Below the pieces are notes generated by a model, which saw nothing but the letters and a program-made list of their open reading frames with translations, ran no database searches and had not been told where the DNA came from. A DNA stretch of 14,501 nt from CAZXYF01 sp964644705 (lineage in GTDB: Bacteria > Planctomycetota > Brocadiia > SM23-32). Both the position numbers and the translations under genes were made by a program. The stretch covers positions 1-14,501 of the forward strand of contig CAZXYF010000069.1 of the NCBI GenBank assembly GCA_964644705.1. Direction: 5' to 3'. This document shows, one piece after another, positions 1-7,779 of the stretch (the first letter of the stretch is position 1; each line of letters starts with the position of its first letter).

Positions 1-245
1 GTCCAAAGCAAGTATGTTTCGGATTCATAGGGGTAGGCCCGGGGGGCCAAACCGCAGCGACTTTTCACCGAGGAGACACCGAATGTCATTTCCAGTTATT
101 TCGCGAATTGGGGTTCACTGTATTTTCCAACGGATCAGGAGCTCTGTACCCTCCAGCCAACTTTCCGCCTTCCGTGGGGTCCAGTACAATGAGATACAGG
201 GGATGTCAATGTCTCAGTTAAACTTGATGATCGTTCTGGTAAATT
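1..245. other. Region upstream of mfd, no convincing gene
   Basis: No recognisable protein or RNA gene was found here. A 60-codon frame (83-265, plus) starts at an ATG preceded by AGGAG at 71-75 with 7-nt spacing, and it runs 20 nt into mfd. Its product resembles nothing I know. A TACAAT hexamer at 185-190 could be a -10 element, but no good -35 lies upstream of it. The stretch is most likely the mfd 5' region with an optional leader ORF. Confidence 0.4.
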
Positions 246-3200
246 ATGGAGTGTCTGACACGTAAAATCAGAGAAGTGGACGGCGTCGAGACCCTCGCCG
301 ATGCCGCCGCTTCCCACAACGACGCAGCGGCCATCGGACCGGTTTCCAGCGTCGGTGCGCTCATATCGGCCGTCCTCACCGAATCCTCACCCGACAATTT
401 TCTGGTGGTGTGTCCCGGCGTGGAATACGCCGAGGAGTTCACCGAGGACGTGAACCTCATCAAAGCCGGCATGGCCTGCCACTTCCCCGCCCTGGAAATC
501 ATCCCCGGTGATGAAGAACCGCCCAATGAAGCTTTGGTCAAACAGCGCCTGGCCGTCCTGCGCCACCTCATGTTCGGCACCAAAGAGCGCGGCGGCAGCG
601 AGCTGCTGGAACCCGAACCAGAAACACGGATGGTCTGCACCAGCATCAACGCCCTGCTCCAACCGGTCTGCAGCCAGGAACGACTGAAAAAAGGGGCCCG
701 CACGATTATGGTCGGGCAGGAGACAACTCCTCGCCAACTGGTCAAATGGCTCGTGGACAACGGTTTTTACAGCAGCCCCCAGGTGGAGGAACCGGGCACC
801 TACAGCCTGCGTGGTGGTATCCTGGATGTGTTCAGCCACGGCTCGGAGAGCCCCGTGCGGATCGAGTTTTTTGGCGATGAAATAGATTCAATCCGCACGT
901 TCGACCCGAGCACACAGCTCAGCCGGGACCGGGTGCGTAGCTGGGAACTGGTTGGTCCCGGCGACCCACTGCACAACCCCGCGGCCGGCGACTCCAACCT
1001 GATCGAATATTTCCCCGGTCCCCATCCCGTCATCCTCGTGGAACCCGGCCACATCTGGCACCGGAGTCAGAAACTCTGTGATACGGACGAAAATGAGGAT
1101 TTTCTTGCCGATCCCGTCGAGCTCCGTGAATCCATTGCCCACCATCCCACCATCCGGCTGGGCGAACCGGGTGAGGACCTGGGCGCGGACGCGGTGACTG
1201 TCCATGGCGAACGACGTGATGTCTTCGGCGTGGATCTGGACAGTGCCATGGATGAGCTGCGACGGATGCGCGATGAGTTCGATGCGCTCTACCTGTGCTA
1301 CGTCACCGATGCGGCCAGGGACCGGCTCCGTGCACTGATGGAGGAGCGCGACGGCATATCGCCCGAGGACGTAACCTTCATAGAAGGCCGTCTCAACCAT
1401 GGAGTTCTGTTCCCCCGGACCGGACTGGCGCTCATCCCACATCATCGACTCTTCGGCCGCTACCGGCAGCGCCGCACCACCGCTCATGCGCAAAAAGCCC
1501 GCCCCGTCACCGAGGCCGGAGAGCTCTCGCCCGGCGACACCGTCGTGCATGTGCAGCACGGCATCGGACGATTCCGGGGACTGACAGTGCTGGAGCGACA
1601 TGGCCGGGAACAGGAACATCTGGAAATCGAATTCGCCGACGATGCGCGCATCTACGTGCCCGTTGACAGGATAGAGATGGTCCACCGCTACATTGGGGTG
1701 GGGGCGGGAACGCCGAAACTCAGCAAGCTGCGGGGGTCCCGCTGGAACCGGGCCAAGGAGCGCGCCGAGGAGGCGGCTGAGGATCTCGCCGCTGAACTCC
1801 TGCGACTCCAGGCCGCCCGTGAGGCCAGCGAGGGAATTGCGTTCCCGGAAAACGCGGAGTGGGAACAACAGTTTGAAGCGGAGTTTCCCTACGAGGAAAC
1901 GGAGGATCAGCTCCGCGCAATCGAAAACACACTCGAAGATATGCAGAATTCCCGCCCGATGGACCGCCTGATCTGCGGAGAGGTTGGTTTCGGTAAGACC
2001 GAGGTGGCCATGCGTGCGGCGTTCAAGGCCGTGATGGGTGGACATCAGGTGGCGGTGCTGGTCCCCACCACCATCCTGGCCCAGCAGCATTATCGCACGT
2101 TCCGGGAACGAATGGCCGATTACCCGATCCGGGTGGAGATGCTGAGCCGCTTCGTCACCGCCGCCGAGGCCCGCGACACCCTCGAGGAGATGAGCGAAGG
2201 CACCGTCGATATCGTGGTGGGAACCCACAAGCTGCTCCAGGACGATGTTTCTTTCGATCAGCTCGGGCTGGTGGTGATCGATGAGGAACAGCGGTTTGGC
2301 GTGCGGCACAAAGAAAAACTCAAACAGATGCGCACAACCGTCGATGTGCTCACCCTCACCGCCACCCCCATCCCGCGCACCCTGCACATGGCGCTGATGG
2401 GACTGCGTGATATCTCCTCGCTCCAGACCCCGCCCCGCGAGCGACAGGCGGTCGAAACGCGGGTCAAACGGTTTGATCCCGACATGCTGCGCCATGCCGT
2501 TCACCGGGAATTGAACCGGGACGGGCAGATCTACTTCGTCCACAACCGTGTCAACAGCATTGATGATGTCGCCGAGAAGGTGAGGGATATCGTGCCCGAG
2601 GTCTCGCTGGAAATCGCCCACGGACAGATGCCCGAACGGCAACTGGCGAACGTCATGCAGCAGTTCACCGAGGGGGATCTGGACATGCTGGTGAGCACCA
2701 CCATCATCGAAAATGGCCTGGATATCCCCAACGCCAATACCCTGATCGTCAACCGGGCCGACCTGCTGGGACTGGCCGAGATGCACCAGTTGCGCGGCCG
2801 CGTGGGGCGCTACATCCATAAAGCCTACGCCTACTTCTTCATGCCGCCGGACCGCCCCATCACCCCAAAAGCCCGCAAACGCCTCAAAGCCATTCGAAAA
2901 TACAGCCGGCTCGGAGCAGGTTTTGACATCGCCCTGCGCGACCTGGAACTGCGAGGAGCGGGAAACATCCTCGGACCGGAACAGTCCGGACACATAGCGG
3001 CGGTGGGCTACAACCTCTACTGCCGGCTGCTGGAACGGGCGACGAGTCGGCTGAAAGGTGAACCGGAATCGGAGCCGCCGTCGGTGACCATCAACATCGG
3101 CCTCGACGTTGTGGTGCCGGAGGAATACGTCCCGGAACTGGCCCAGCGCATCGACCTCTACCGCGAACTCAGCCAGGTCACGAGCCGTAATGATCTCAGC

Positions 3201-3503
3201 GAGGTGAAAGAAGGCGTGCGCGACCGCTTCGGTCCCCCGCCGGAGCCGGTTCGCAATATGTTTCTGGAAACCGAACTCGCCCTGCTGGCGGACAGAGCCG
3301 GCATCGATGCAATTCACCGGCACGACGATGAGCTGCGGATGAACATCCGTGACCTGGATCAGTTCTCCGCACATTTCTCCGCCAACGCCCCCATCCGCGT
3401 CAGTGAATCCGAGCGAACAGCGATGACCGATGTGCCAGTGGAATGTGACACCCCCCAGAAGATCGCTGCCCACCTGCAGAATTTGCTTCGCACCAGCGGG
3501 TAA
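246..3503 (+). CDS. mfd: Transcription-repair coupling factor Mfd
   Basis: Mfd is a cytoplasmic ATP-driven DNA translocase that pushes stalled RNA polymerase off damaged template and recruits UvrA for nucleotide excision repair. All the expected modules are present in order in 1085 residues, slightly shorter than the roughly 1150 of E. coli. A UvrB-like N-terminal part includes GGILDVFSHGSESPVRIEFFG near residue 190. The CarD-like RNA-polymerase-interacting domain (GDTVVHVQHGIGRFRGL) lies near 425. Helicase Walker A (GEVGFGKTEVAMRAAF) is near 577, the DEEQ box near 675, TATPIPRTLHMALMG near 705, and the RecG/Mfd translocation motif QLRGRVGR near 848. A TRCF C-terminal domain follows from about 960. 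The ATG at 246 has no clear Shine-Dalgarno site and overlaps a small upstream frame, so coupled translation or a different start is possible. The family call is essentially certain. Confidence 0.97.
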   Translation: MECLTRKIREVDGVETLADAAASHNDAAAIGPVSSVGALISAVLTESSPDNFLVVCPGVEYAEEFTEDVNLIKAGMACHFPALEIIPGDEEPPNEALVKQRLAVLRHLMFGTKERGGSELLEPEPETRMVCTSINALLQPVCSQERLKKGARTIMVGQETTPRQLVKWLVDNGFYSSPQVEEPGTYSLRGGILDVFSHGSESPVRIEFFGDEIDSIRTFDPSTQLSRDRVRSWELVGPGDPLHNPAAGDSNLIEYFPGPHPVILVEPGHIWHRSQKLCDTDENEDFLADPVELRESIAHHPTIRLGEPGEDLGADAVTVHGERRDVFGVDLDSAMDELRRMRDEFDALYLCYVTDAARDRLRALMEERDGISPEDVTFIEGRLNHGVLFPRTGLALIPHHRLFGRYRQRRTTAHAQKARPVTEAGELSPGDTVVHVQHGIGRFRGLTVLERHGREQEHLEIEFADDARIYVPVDRIEMVHRYIGVGAGTPKLSKLRGSRWNRAKERAEEAAEDLAAELLRLQAAREASEGIAFPENAEWEQQFEAEFPYEETEDQLRAIENTLEDMQNSRPMDRLICGEVGFGKTEVAMRAAFKAVMGGHQVAVLVPTTILAQQHYRTFRERMADYPIRVEMLSRFVTAAEARDTLEEMSEGTVDIVVGTHKLLQDDVSFDQLGLVVIDEEQRFGVRHKEKLKQMRTTVDVLTLTATPIPRTLHMALMGLRDISSLQTPPRERQAVETRVKRFDPDMLRHAVHRELNRDGQIYFVHNRVNSIDDVAEKVRDIVPEVSLEIAHGQMPERQLANVMQQFTEGDLDMLVSTTIIENGLDIPNANTLIVNRADLLGLAEMHQLRGRVGRYIHKAYAYFFMPPDRPITPKARKRLKAIRKYSRLGAGFDIALRDLELRGAGNILGPEQSGHIAAVGYNLYCRLLERATSRLKGEPESEPPSVTINIGLDVVVPEEYVPELAQRIDLYRELSQVTSRNDLSEVKEGVRDRFGPPPEPVRNMFLETELALLADRAGIDAIHRHDDELRMNIRDLDQFSAHFSANAPIRVSESERTAMTDVPVECDTPQKIAAHLQNLLRTSG

Positions 3504-3543
3504 TAAGTGTTCGGTAAACCACGGATCTTACTTGCGGTCAATA

Positions 3544-3562
3544 CCCCGCCCTTGCGGTGGGG
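3544..3562 (+). repeat. CTTGC-loop hairpin repeat, copy A
   Basis: This is a 7-bp stem (CCCCGCC / GGTGGGG, one G-T pair) around the pentaloop CTTGC, followed by ATGTTTGTGGTT. The same architecture, with a different stem but the same loop, occurs at 14388-14406 and 14453-14471. Lying 40 bp after the mfd stop codon, it might also slow or end transcription, although no clean U-tract follows. Confidence 0.6.
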
Positions 3563-3660
3563 ATGTTTGTGGTTCGGCCTACCCCTCTGGCATAGGTAAG
3601 TGAACGGCGGCGATTTCCCCATTTGCGTTGGAGCCTTCGTGTAGGGTGAAACATCATAAT

Positions 3661-3687
3661 CCCCGGCGCAAGATGGTAGGCACGGGG
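3661..3687 (-). repeat. Degenerate inverted copy of the hairpin repeat
   Basis: Read on the minus strand this segment gives AATACCCCG, about ten inserted bases, then CTTGC, a G-rich arm and GGGGAT, closely matching the flanks of copy A on the plus strand. Copies A and this one therefore face each other about 100 bp apart, like a paired REP/BIME unit. The terminal stem CCCCG (3661-3665) / CGGGG (3683-3687) is still intact, while the inner part is rearranged. Confidence 0.4.
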
Positions 3688-3750
3688 TATTATCACAAAA
3701 ACTGACGTGGCTCACCGAAACCTCACAGCGGGTAAATGTGACTCTCCCCC

Positions 3751-3779
3751 TTGACACAGAGGCAAACAAAAAGCAAAAT
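3751..3779 (+). promoter_or_regulatory. Promoter of the AbrB-PIN toxin-antitoxin operon
   Basis: A perfect -35 TTGACA (3751-3756) is separated by 17 nt from a -10-like CAAAAT (3774-3779, 4 of 6). Transcription would start around 3786, inside the inverted repeat that follows. This argues against the long GTG-initiated reading frame beginning at 3738 and for a start at 3828. Confidence 0.6.
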
Positions 3780-3780
3780 G

Positions 3781-3810
3781 AAAGTAAAGCTTCTGACAAT
3801 TCTTTACTTT
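3781..3810. promoter_or_regulatory. Inverted repeat, likely autoregulatory operator
   Basis: There is a perfect 9-bp inverted repeat, AAAGTAAAG (3781-3789) and CTTTACTTT (3802-3810), with a 12-bp spacer over the predicted transcription start. A third half-motif, GTAAAG, lies at 3819-3824 just before the antitoxin start. AbrB-fold antitoxins usually repress their own operon through such symmetric sites, so this is the natural binding site for the product of 3828-4076. Confidence 0.55.
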
Positions 3811-3827
3811 TAATGCAGGTAAAGACG

Positions 3828-4076
3828 ATGATCACATCAAAGCTAAGCAGCAAAGGGCAGACGACCATCCCAAAGGAAATCCGCAACGCATTGGAACTTG
3901 ACCCTGGAGATCGTCTTGCCTATGAAATCAGGGAAGGGGAAGTTGTCATCCATCCTCTGGCTGGTGATATTTTTGATCACAAGGGGACAGTAGAACCATC
4001 TCAGCGTCCCGAAGACTTCAAAGCGGTCCGAAAACAGGTCAAATCGTCAGTCGCCGACCGGGTTGCGGAGGAGTGA
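3828..4076 (+). CDS. vapB: AbrB/MazE-family (VapB-type) antitoxin
   Basis: This is an 82-residue protein with an N-terminal AbrB/SpoVT DNA-binding swapped-hairpin fold: ITSKLSSKGQTTIPKEIRNAL followed by PGDRLAYEIREGEVVIHPL. The charged C-terminal part (about residues 50-82) would wrap the toxin. The ATG at 3828 was chosen because AGG at 3817-3819 is well spaced, the domain begins there, and the promoter and operator lie upstream. An ATG at 3813 would add five residues. The stop codon overlaps the toxin region (GTGATAATG). The expected role is to neutralise the PIN ribonuclease encoded next and, with it, to repress the operon. Length, order and overlap all fit a type II module. Confidence 0.85.
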   Translation: MITSKLSSKGQTTIPKEIRNALELDPGDRLAYEIREGEVVIHPLAGDIFDHKGTVEPSQRPEDFKAVRKQVKSSVADRVAEE

Positions 4077-4078
4077 TA

Positions 4079-4483
4079 ATGCAATCCCACGTGATCGATA
4101 CAAATATCTTACTTCGCATCCTTACTGAAGACGATCCAGAACAAACGGCACGCTCCGAGGAATTATTGCGCAAGGCGGGCAATGGTGAACTGACGCTTTT
4201 TGTGAGTACGGTTTGTCTGGCAGAGATAGCCTGGACACTGGAATCATTCTATGGTCTCAGCAAGAAGGACATTGCGACAAAGCTCATTGCCATACTGAAC
4301 ACGGAGGGGCTGAAGTTTTCCCGGCGTCGCGTTCTGATCGATGCGATTATGCGGTTAGGGGAGTATGAGGTTGACTTCGCGGACGCCTATCACGCCGCAA
4401 TCGCCGATGCTGAAGGTATCGACGTTTACAGCTATGACCGGGATTACGATGAATTCTCGGATATTACCCGGCGCGAACCCTGA
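4079..4483 (+). CDS. vapC: PIN-domain ribonuclease toxin, VapC-like
   Basis: This is a 134-residue PIN-domain protein expected to cleave RNA (tRNA or rRNA in characterised VapC toxins) when its antitoxin is lost. The acidic metal-binding set is complete: Asp7 in VIDTNILLR, Glu49 in CLAEIAWTLE, Asp99/Asp102 in VDFADAYHAA, and Asp120/Asp122 in SYDRDYDEF. The ATG at 4079 was chosen because GGAGGAG (4067-4073) ends 5 nt upstream. A GTG at 4073 in the same frame would overlap the Shine-Dalgarno site. It is transcribed with the AbrB-type antitoxin, whose stop lies 2 nt upstream, and it converges with the next gene on the minus strand. The RNA target cannot be predicted from sequence. Confidence 0.88.
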   Translation: MQSHVIDTNILLRILTEDDPEQTARSEELLRKAGNGELTLFVSTVCLAEIAWTLESFYGLSKKDIATKLIAILNTEGLKFSRRRVLIDAIMRLGEYEVDFADAYHAAIADAEGIDVYSYDRDYDEFSDITRREP

Positions 4484-4532
4484 ACTTACGTGTTGAACAA
4501 AGTCGCAGATCCCTGTGAACCACCAACGGATG

Positions 4533-7250
4533 TTAGCGTTTTTTCCCCGGATGGCCACAGCAGTGCTTGTATTTGCGTCCGCTGCCACAGGGACAGGGGT
4601 CGTTCCGCCCCACTTTCTCGTCTTCTTCGGCGATGATCTGGCCGGGATTGGGGAGAGGTGAAGACGATCCGTCAAGGGCCGAAATGTCAAGCGGCTCGCG
4701 CCTGGGGCGGTTGATGAATTTCTCCAGCAATGTCGGCGGGTCCTCCGGCACCTCGTGGTGAAACCGAATCTCCCGGAACCGGTTCTCCACGAGCAGGTCC
4801 TCCAGTCGTTCCCAGCGTTTTACACGCCGGAGGTCCACATCGCTGATATTCGCCACCTCCATCTCATCGCTGTCCTCCTCTCCCCACACCGCCGTCATCA
4901 CCAGAGGCGGCCTGGCGTTCTCGGTGATGCCCTGCAACATGTCCACCAGATGCCACACCATGGCTTCCCGCTTATCCTCCTCAATTTCCGCATGGGGAAG
5001 GCGTTCAAGAGCCATGAGAGCAAAACCCGGGGCCTCGTTCGCCTCCAGAGGATTCCACAGCATGGCAGCCAGACTGAAGGCGGCTTCCGCTTCGGTCTCA
5101 TCCACCTCCACCGCTGTCCGCCAGGCTTCTTCGGCCTTCTCAAATTCCGAAAACTTCTCGCAGGCATTACCCAGTCTCCGCCACGCTTCCCCACTCTCAG
5201 GATTGTCCTCTGTGAGTTCCTCCAGATAACGAATAACCTTCGATGGCCTCTCGACGGGCGTCCCGTCGAGCAGCTGCGGGAGGACCGGTGCCACGCGCAT
5301 CTCGTCGATGCTGTCCGCCTCTTCCGCCATCATGAGTCCGCCTATAAGCGGCGTGTAGGCCTCCTGTGTCAGTTCGTATGCGTCCTCCGCTCCGCAGTTC
5401 TTGCAGCGTATGATACAGGCAGGAACCACATTCTCCAGCAGTTCAGTATCCTCATCATACACGGCCTCAGGGTCCACATACGCCTTTCCAACGTCATAAG
5501 TATAGGTGCGCCCGCACTCAGTACACCGGGCGGGTAAATAAAGGTGGTCACCACCCAGCTCGTCCATTAATTCTCCACCCTCATCGAGGACAGCCATGCT
5601 CTGTTCCAATAATTGGGATTGTTCTTCGTGGGCTTTTTTCACTTCGGCGGGAAGGTCATCGTAGGATCCGTCCAACCGGGCCAGAAGCGCCAGACAATTG
5701 GCGATCTCGGGCTCCCCCGGATGCCATTCCCCCACCACTTGATCCAGCACTGTGGGATCGCTCAGATCGCGGAGACACTCCCACAGGGCATCGCCACCGG
5801 GACGGCTCAAGATATCCTCCGCATTTTCTCTGAGTAAATGACCGGCCCACTTTTTGTTGCAACAACTGAGAGCATCAAGAGTCTCCCGCAGGATTCCCGA
5901 CCCGGCCTCCAACAACTTCGGGAAATTGTCACGGATGAATTCGGGATGAGACGCCAGATGATCCCCGATAAAGCTGATCACCGACAACCGGTCTTCCCCC
6001 TCCACTCGCCGTTCCTTCACTGCTTTGCAAAGTTCCATGATGCGATCACGCAAGGGATAGTGTCTCAGATGTCCCACAGTATAGAGTTTGTCCGCATCTG
6101 GAATTTCCTCATCCAACCACTCGTCGACGGCTTTCACCATATCCGCCGCTGGCGTCTCATCCTCCATGGCACTTTCCCACCGGTCAACGATATGCCAGCG
6201 TACCCGCGGCAATTCGGCATCATGAACGTACTCGACTGTCCGCAGCATCTCACTCAGGTCTTCGGTATTCCGGCATGTGCGCTCGATAACTGTTATGGCT
6301 AGCATTCCGCGCAACAACTCATAAGATGCTCTGACGGAGAATCGTTTATCATCCAGCACAGCTCCCCGATCCAGCATTGTGGAAGCCAGCGCCCGTCCCC
6401 ACTCGAAAGCGTTTAGTCGATCCCCACCCTCCTCCAGATAACCCGGCAGGGTGAGAACGGCCCCCAGAAGCGTATTCCTCGCTGTCTCCAGTTTCTCTTC
6501 ATCAAACGCCGACCGCAACTTTTCATCTACCTCATTCAACTCCTGTTCCAGATCCGGCATGGGCTGGAATGGTAGTTGAAAGGATTGACCCTCCATAGAA
6601 ATTCCGGATGCCCGTATCGCACCCATTGGTGCAAAATCCACGAATCGCCCGGTCGCTTCCGTAACGGCCTCCTCCAGCACCTCCGAGCCCCATTCATCAT
6701 CGGATCTTGCCAGCACGCCCACAACCAGTGCCATCAAGTCGGTTACTCTATACCGGATGATCGGTCCGATCAGAGCAAAACTGACAGGTAACCCGCCTTC
6801 TCCCCACCGATCCTGCAGAGTCCGCACAAAACTGTCACGATCCTCTCGGATCCAGAAGCCGGGCGAATACTCTTGCCCCTCCCCTTCATCATAAGCGTTG
6901 AGCATCTGCTCGCGCGCCGCCTCATCCCCCTTCGCGGCCAGTATGCTCACTGCCCGTGCTTTGATAGTGGGGGTTATATCGTCTCGCGAAACGCACGCAT
7001 GAAGAAGATCGCCCGGATATTGTTCCAGCCGTCCTCTGATGGACCGCACTGCGGTCATGACAACCAATCGATCACTGTCCTTCAAACACTTGATGATGGC
7101 ATTATCGAATGTCTCCTCTTCCCCAACGACATCGAGCCTCTTCAGCGCCCACATCCGGACGGAAGGGGCTTTATCGTCCAGGAAGTTGAACAGCTCTTTC
7201 TCCGTCCATATGGGAGCGTCCAAATCGTCCGATTTATGCTCTACTGCCAT
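4533..7250 (-). CDS. Large HEAT/zinc-ribbon/TPR protein with C-terminal SEC-C motif
   Basis: Function is not recognised. The 905-residue, strongly acidic, probably cytoplasmic protein has a clear modular layout. HEAT-like helical repeats (about 14-115) contain alternations such as APSVRMWALKRLD and DRLVVMTAVRSIRGRL. A long alpha-helical middle may carry more degenerate repeats. A split zinc ribbon has CTEC at 576-579 and CKNC at 616-619, with an extra Cys at 612. TPR-like helices (about 669-735) include GEAWRRLGNACEKFSEFEKAEEAW. The end is a canonical SEC-C zinc motif, GRNDPCPCGSGRKYKHCCG (881-899). No signal peptide or membrane segment is seen. SEC-C in SecA binds zinc and SecB or ribosomes; here it suggests ribosome, nucleic-acid or protein contact. 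The ATG at 7250 has an AGGA site 7 nt upstream. It stands alone between two toxin-antitoxin operons. Confidence 0.85.
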   Translation of the reverse strand: MAVEHKSDDLDAPIWTEKELFNFLDDKAPSVRMWALKRLDVVGEEETFDNAIIKCLKDSDRLVVMTAVRSIRGRLEQYPGDLLHACVSRDDITPTIKARAVSILAAKGDEAAREQMLNAYDEGEGQEYSPGFWIREDRDSFVRTLQDRWGEGGLPVSFALIGPIIRYRVTDLMALVVGVLARSDDEWGSEVLEEAVTEATGRFVDFAPMGAIRASGISMEGQSFQLPFQPMPDLEQELNEVDEKLRSAFDEEKLETARNTLLGAVLTLPGYLEEGGDRLNAFEWGRALASTMLDRGAVLDDKRFSVRASYELLRGMLAITVIERTCRNTEDLSEMLRTVEYVHDAELPRVRWHIVDRWESAMEDETPAADMVKAVDEWLDEEIPDADKLYTVGHLRHYPLRDRIMELCKAVKERRVEGEDRLSVISFIGDHLASHPEFIRDNFPKLLEAGSGILRETLDALSCCNKKWAGHLLRENAEDILSRPGGDALWECLRDLSDPTVLDQVVGEWHPGEPEIANCLALLARLDGSYDDLPAEVKKAHEEQSQLLEQSMAVLDEGGELMDELGGDHLYLPARCTECGRTYTYDVGKAYVDPEAVYDEDTELLENVVPACIIRCKNCGAEDAYELTQEAYTPLIGGLMMAEEADSIDEMRVAPVLPQLLDGTPVERPSKVIRYLEELTEDNPESGEAWRRLGNACEKFSEFEKAEEAWRTAVEVDETEAEAAFSLAAMLWNPLEANEAPGFALMALERLPHAEIEEDKREAMVWHLVDMLQGITENARPPLVMTAVWGEEDSDEMEVANISDVDLRRVKRWERLEDLLVENRFREIRFHHEVPEDPPTLLEKFINRPRREPLDISALDGSSSPLPNPGQIIAEEDEKVGRNDPCPCGSGRKYKHCCGHPGKKR

Positions 7251-7304
7251 TTTTCAATCCTTTCAGCGCGGGACCGTTGTGTTCCACTGATTCACATCTG
7301 GCTT

Positions 7305-7333
7305 AGTTTATAACCCACTCGTGGCTCCGTCAA
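7305..7333 (-). promoter_or_regulatory. Possible promoter of the SEC-C protein gene
   Basis: On the minus strand, TTGACG (7328-7333) is followed after 17 nt by TAAACT (7305-7310), or after 15 nt by TATAAA (7307-7312). Either pairing resembles a sigma-70 promoter about 55 bp upstream of the start codon at 7250. Confidence 0.4.
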
Positions 7334-7375
7334 TCATCCAAATCGATGGCAAACCGATGTTCAGAGACGCAGAAG

Positions 7376-7392
7376 CCCCGCTTGCGCGGGAA
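7376..7392. repeat. Short GC-rich palindrome, REP-like
   Basis: CCCGC-TTGC-GCGGG forms a 5-bp stem inside the gap between the SEC-C gene and the second toxin-antitoxin operon. It resembles the CTTGC-loop hairpins elsewhere in the window, but the loop is offset by one base and the GATGTTTAGG tail is absent. It may be a different REP class. Confidence 0.3.
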
Positions 7393-7486
7393 CCCCAATG
7401 GTTTGGAGAATGCAAGGATTCAGAGATCCACGCATACAGAGAAAGAAGTGACAGGTGCCCCCCACAAAGCTTGTAGTTGCGGAGAC

Positions 7487-7514
7487 TTGACCAAATGTGC
7501 GCCTGGTGTACAAT
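7487..7514 (+). promoter_or_regulatory. Promoter of the Phd/YefM-PIN operon
   Basis: TTGACC (7487-7492, 5 of 6) is separated by 16 nt from TACAAT (7509-7514, 5 of 6). This places the start of transcription about 20 nt before the antitoxin ATG at 7540. Confidence 0.65.
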
Positions 7515-7525
7515 GAAGATGTACA
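7507..7525. promoter_or_regulatory. Twin TGTACA operator for the Phd/YefM antitoxin
   Basis: Two identical palindromic hexamers, TGTACA at 7507-7512 and 7520-7525, are 13 bp apart centre to centre. The first overlaps the -10 element. TGTACA is the known core recognised by the YefM antitoxin of E. coli, so the placement strongly suggests autorepression by the product of the next gene. Confidence 0.7.
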
Positions 7526-7539
7526 GGAAGGAGGAAATC

Positions 7540-7779
7540 ATGACTCAGGTAAACGTATCCCAGGCCCGCAAGAACTTGAGTGAACTGATCCGGTCCGCCG
7601 AACATGGTGAGTCGATAACCATCACACGCAGGGGGAAAGAAGTGGCGCGTCTGATGCCTCCAGCAGAAGAACCGTCCCGGCCGCTACCGGAGCTGAAGGA
7701 TTTCCGTGCGTCCCTGAAAATCAAAGGCAAAAGTCTCTCTGAAACCGTCATTGAGAAACGCGATGAGGAACGGTATTGA
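7540..7779 (+). CDS. Phd/YefM-family antitoxin
   Basis: This is a 79-residue protein with the Phd/YefM N-terminal DNA-binding and dimerisation fold: TQVNVSQARKNLSELIRSAE, then HGESITITRRGKEVARLMP. A short, polar C-terminal tail (about 50-79) would bind the toxin. The ATG at 7540 follows the strong site AGGAAGGAGGA (7525-7534). In-frame starts further upstream would overlap the promoter and operators. The stop codon overlaps the toxin ATG by one base, so the two are translationally coupled. Phd-type antitoxins often partner Doc or RelE, but pairing with PIN toxins is also well known. It should both inhibit the toxin and repress the operon through the two TGTACA sites. Confidence 0.88.
   Translation: MTQVNVSQARKNLSELIRSAEHGESITITRRGKEVARLMPPAEEPSRPLPELKDFRASLKIKGKSLSETVIEKRDEERY

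Noticed and set aside
888..3473. Very long open frame of 861 codons on the minus strand
   Set aside because: It lies wholly antisense to mfd, whose domains are complete. The translation is His/Gly-rich and without domain character, a usual codon-bias shadow of a GC-rich gene.
3738..3827. N-terminal extension of the AbrB antitoxin from a GTG at 3738
   Set aside because: It spans the predicted promoter and operator, has no ribosome site, and precedes the start of the AbrB fold.
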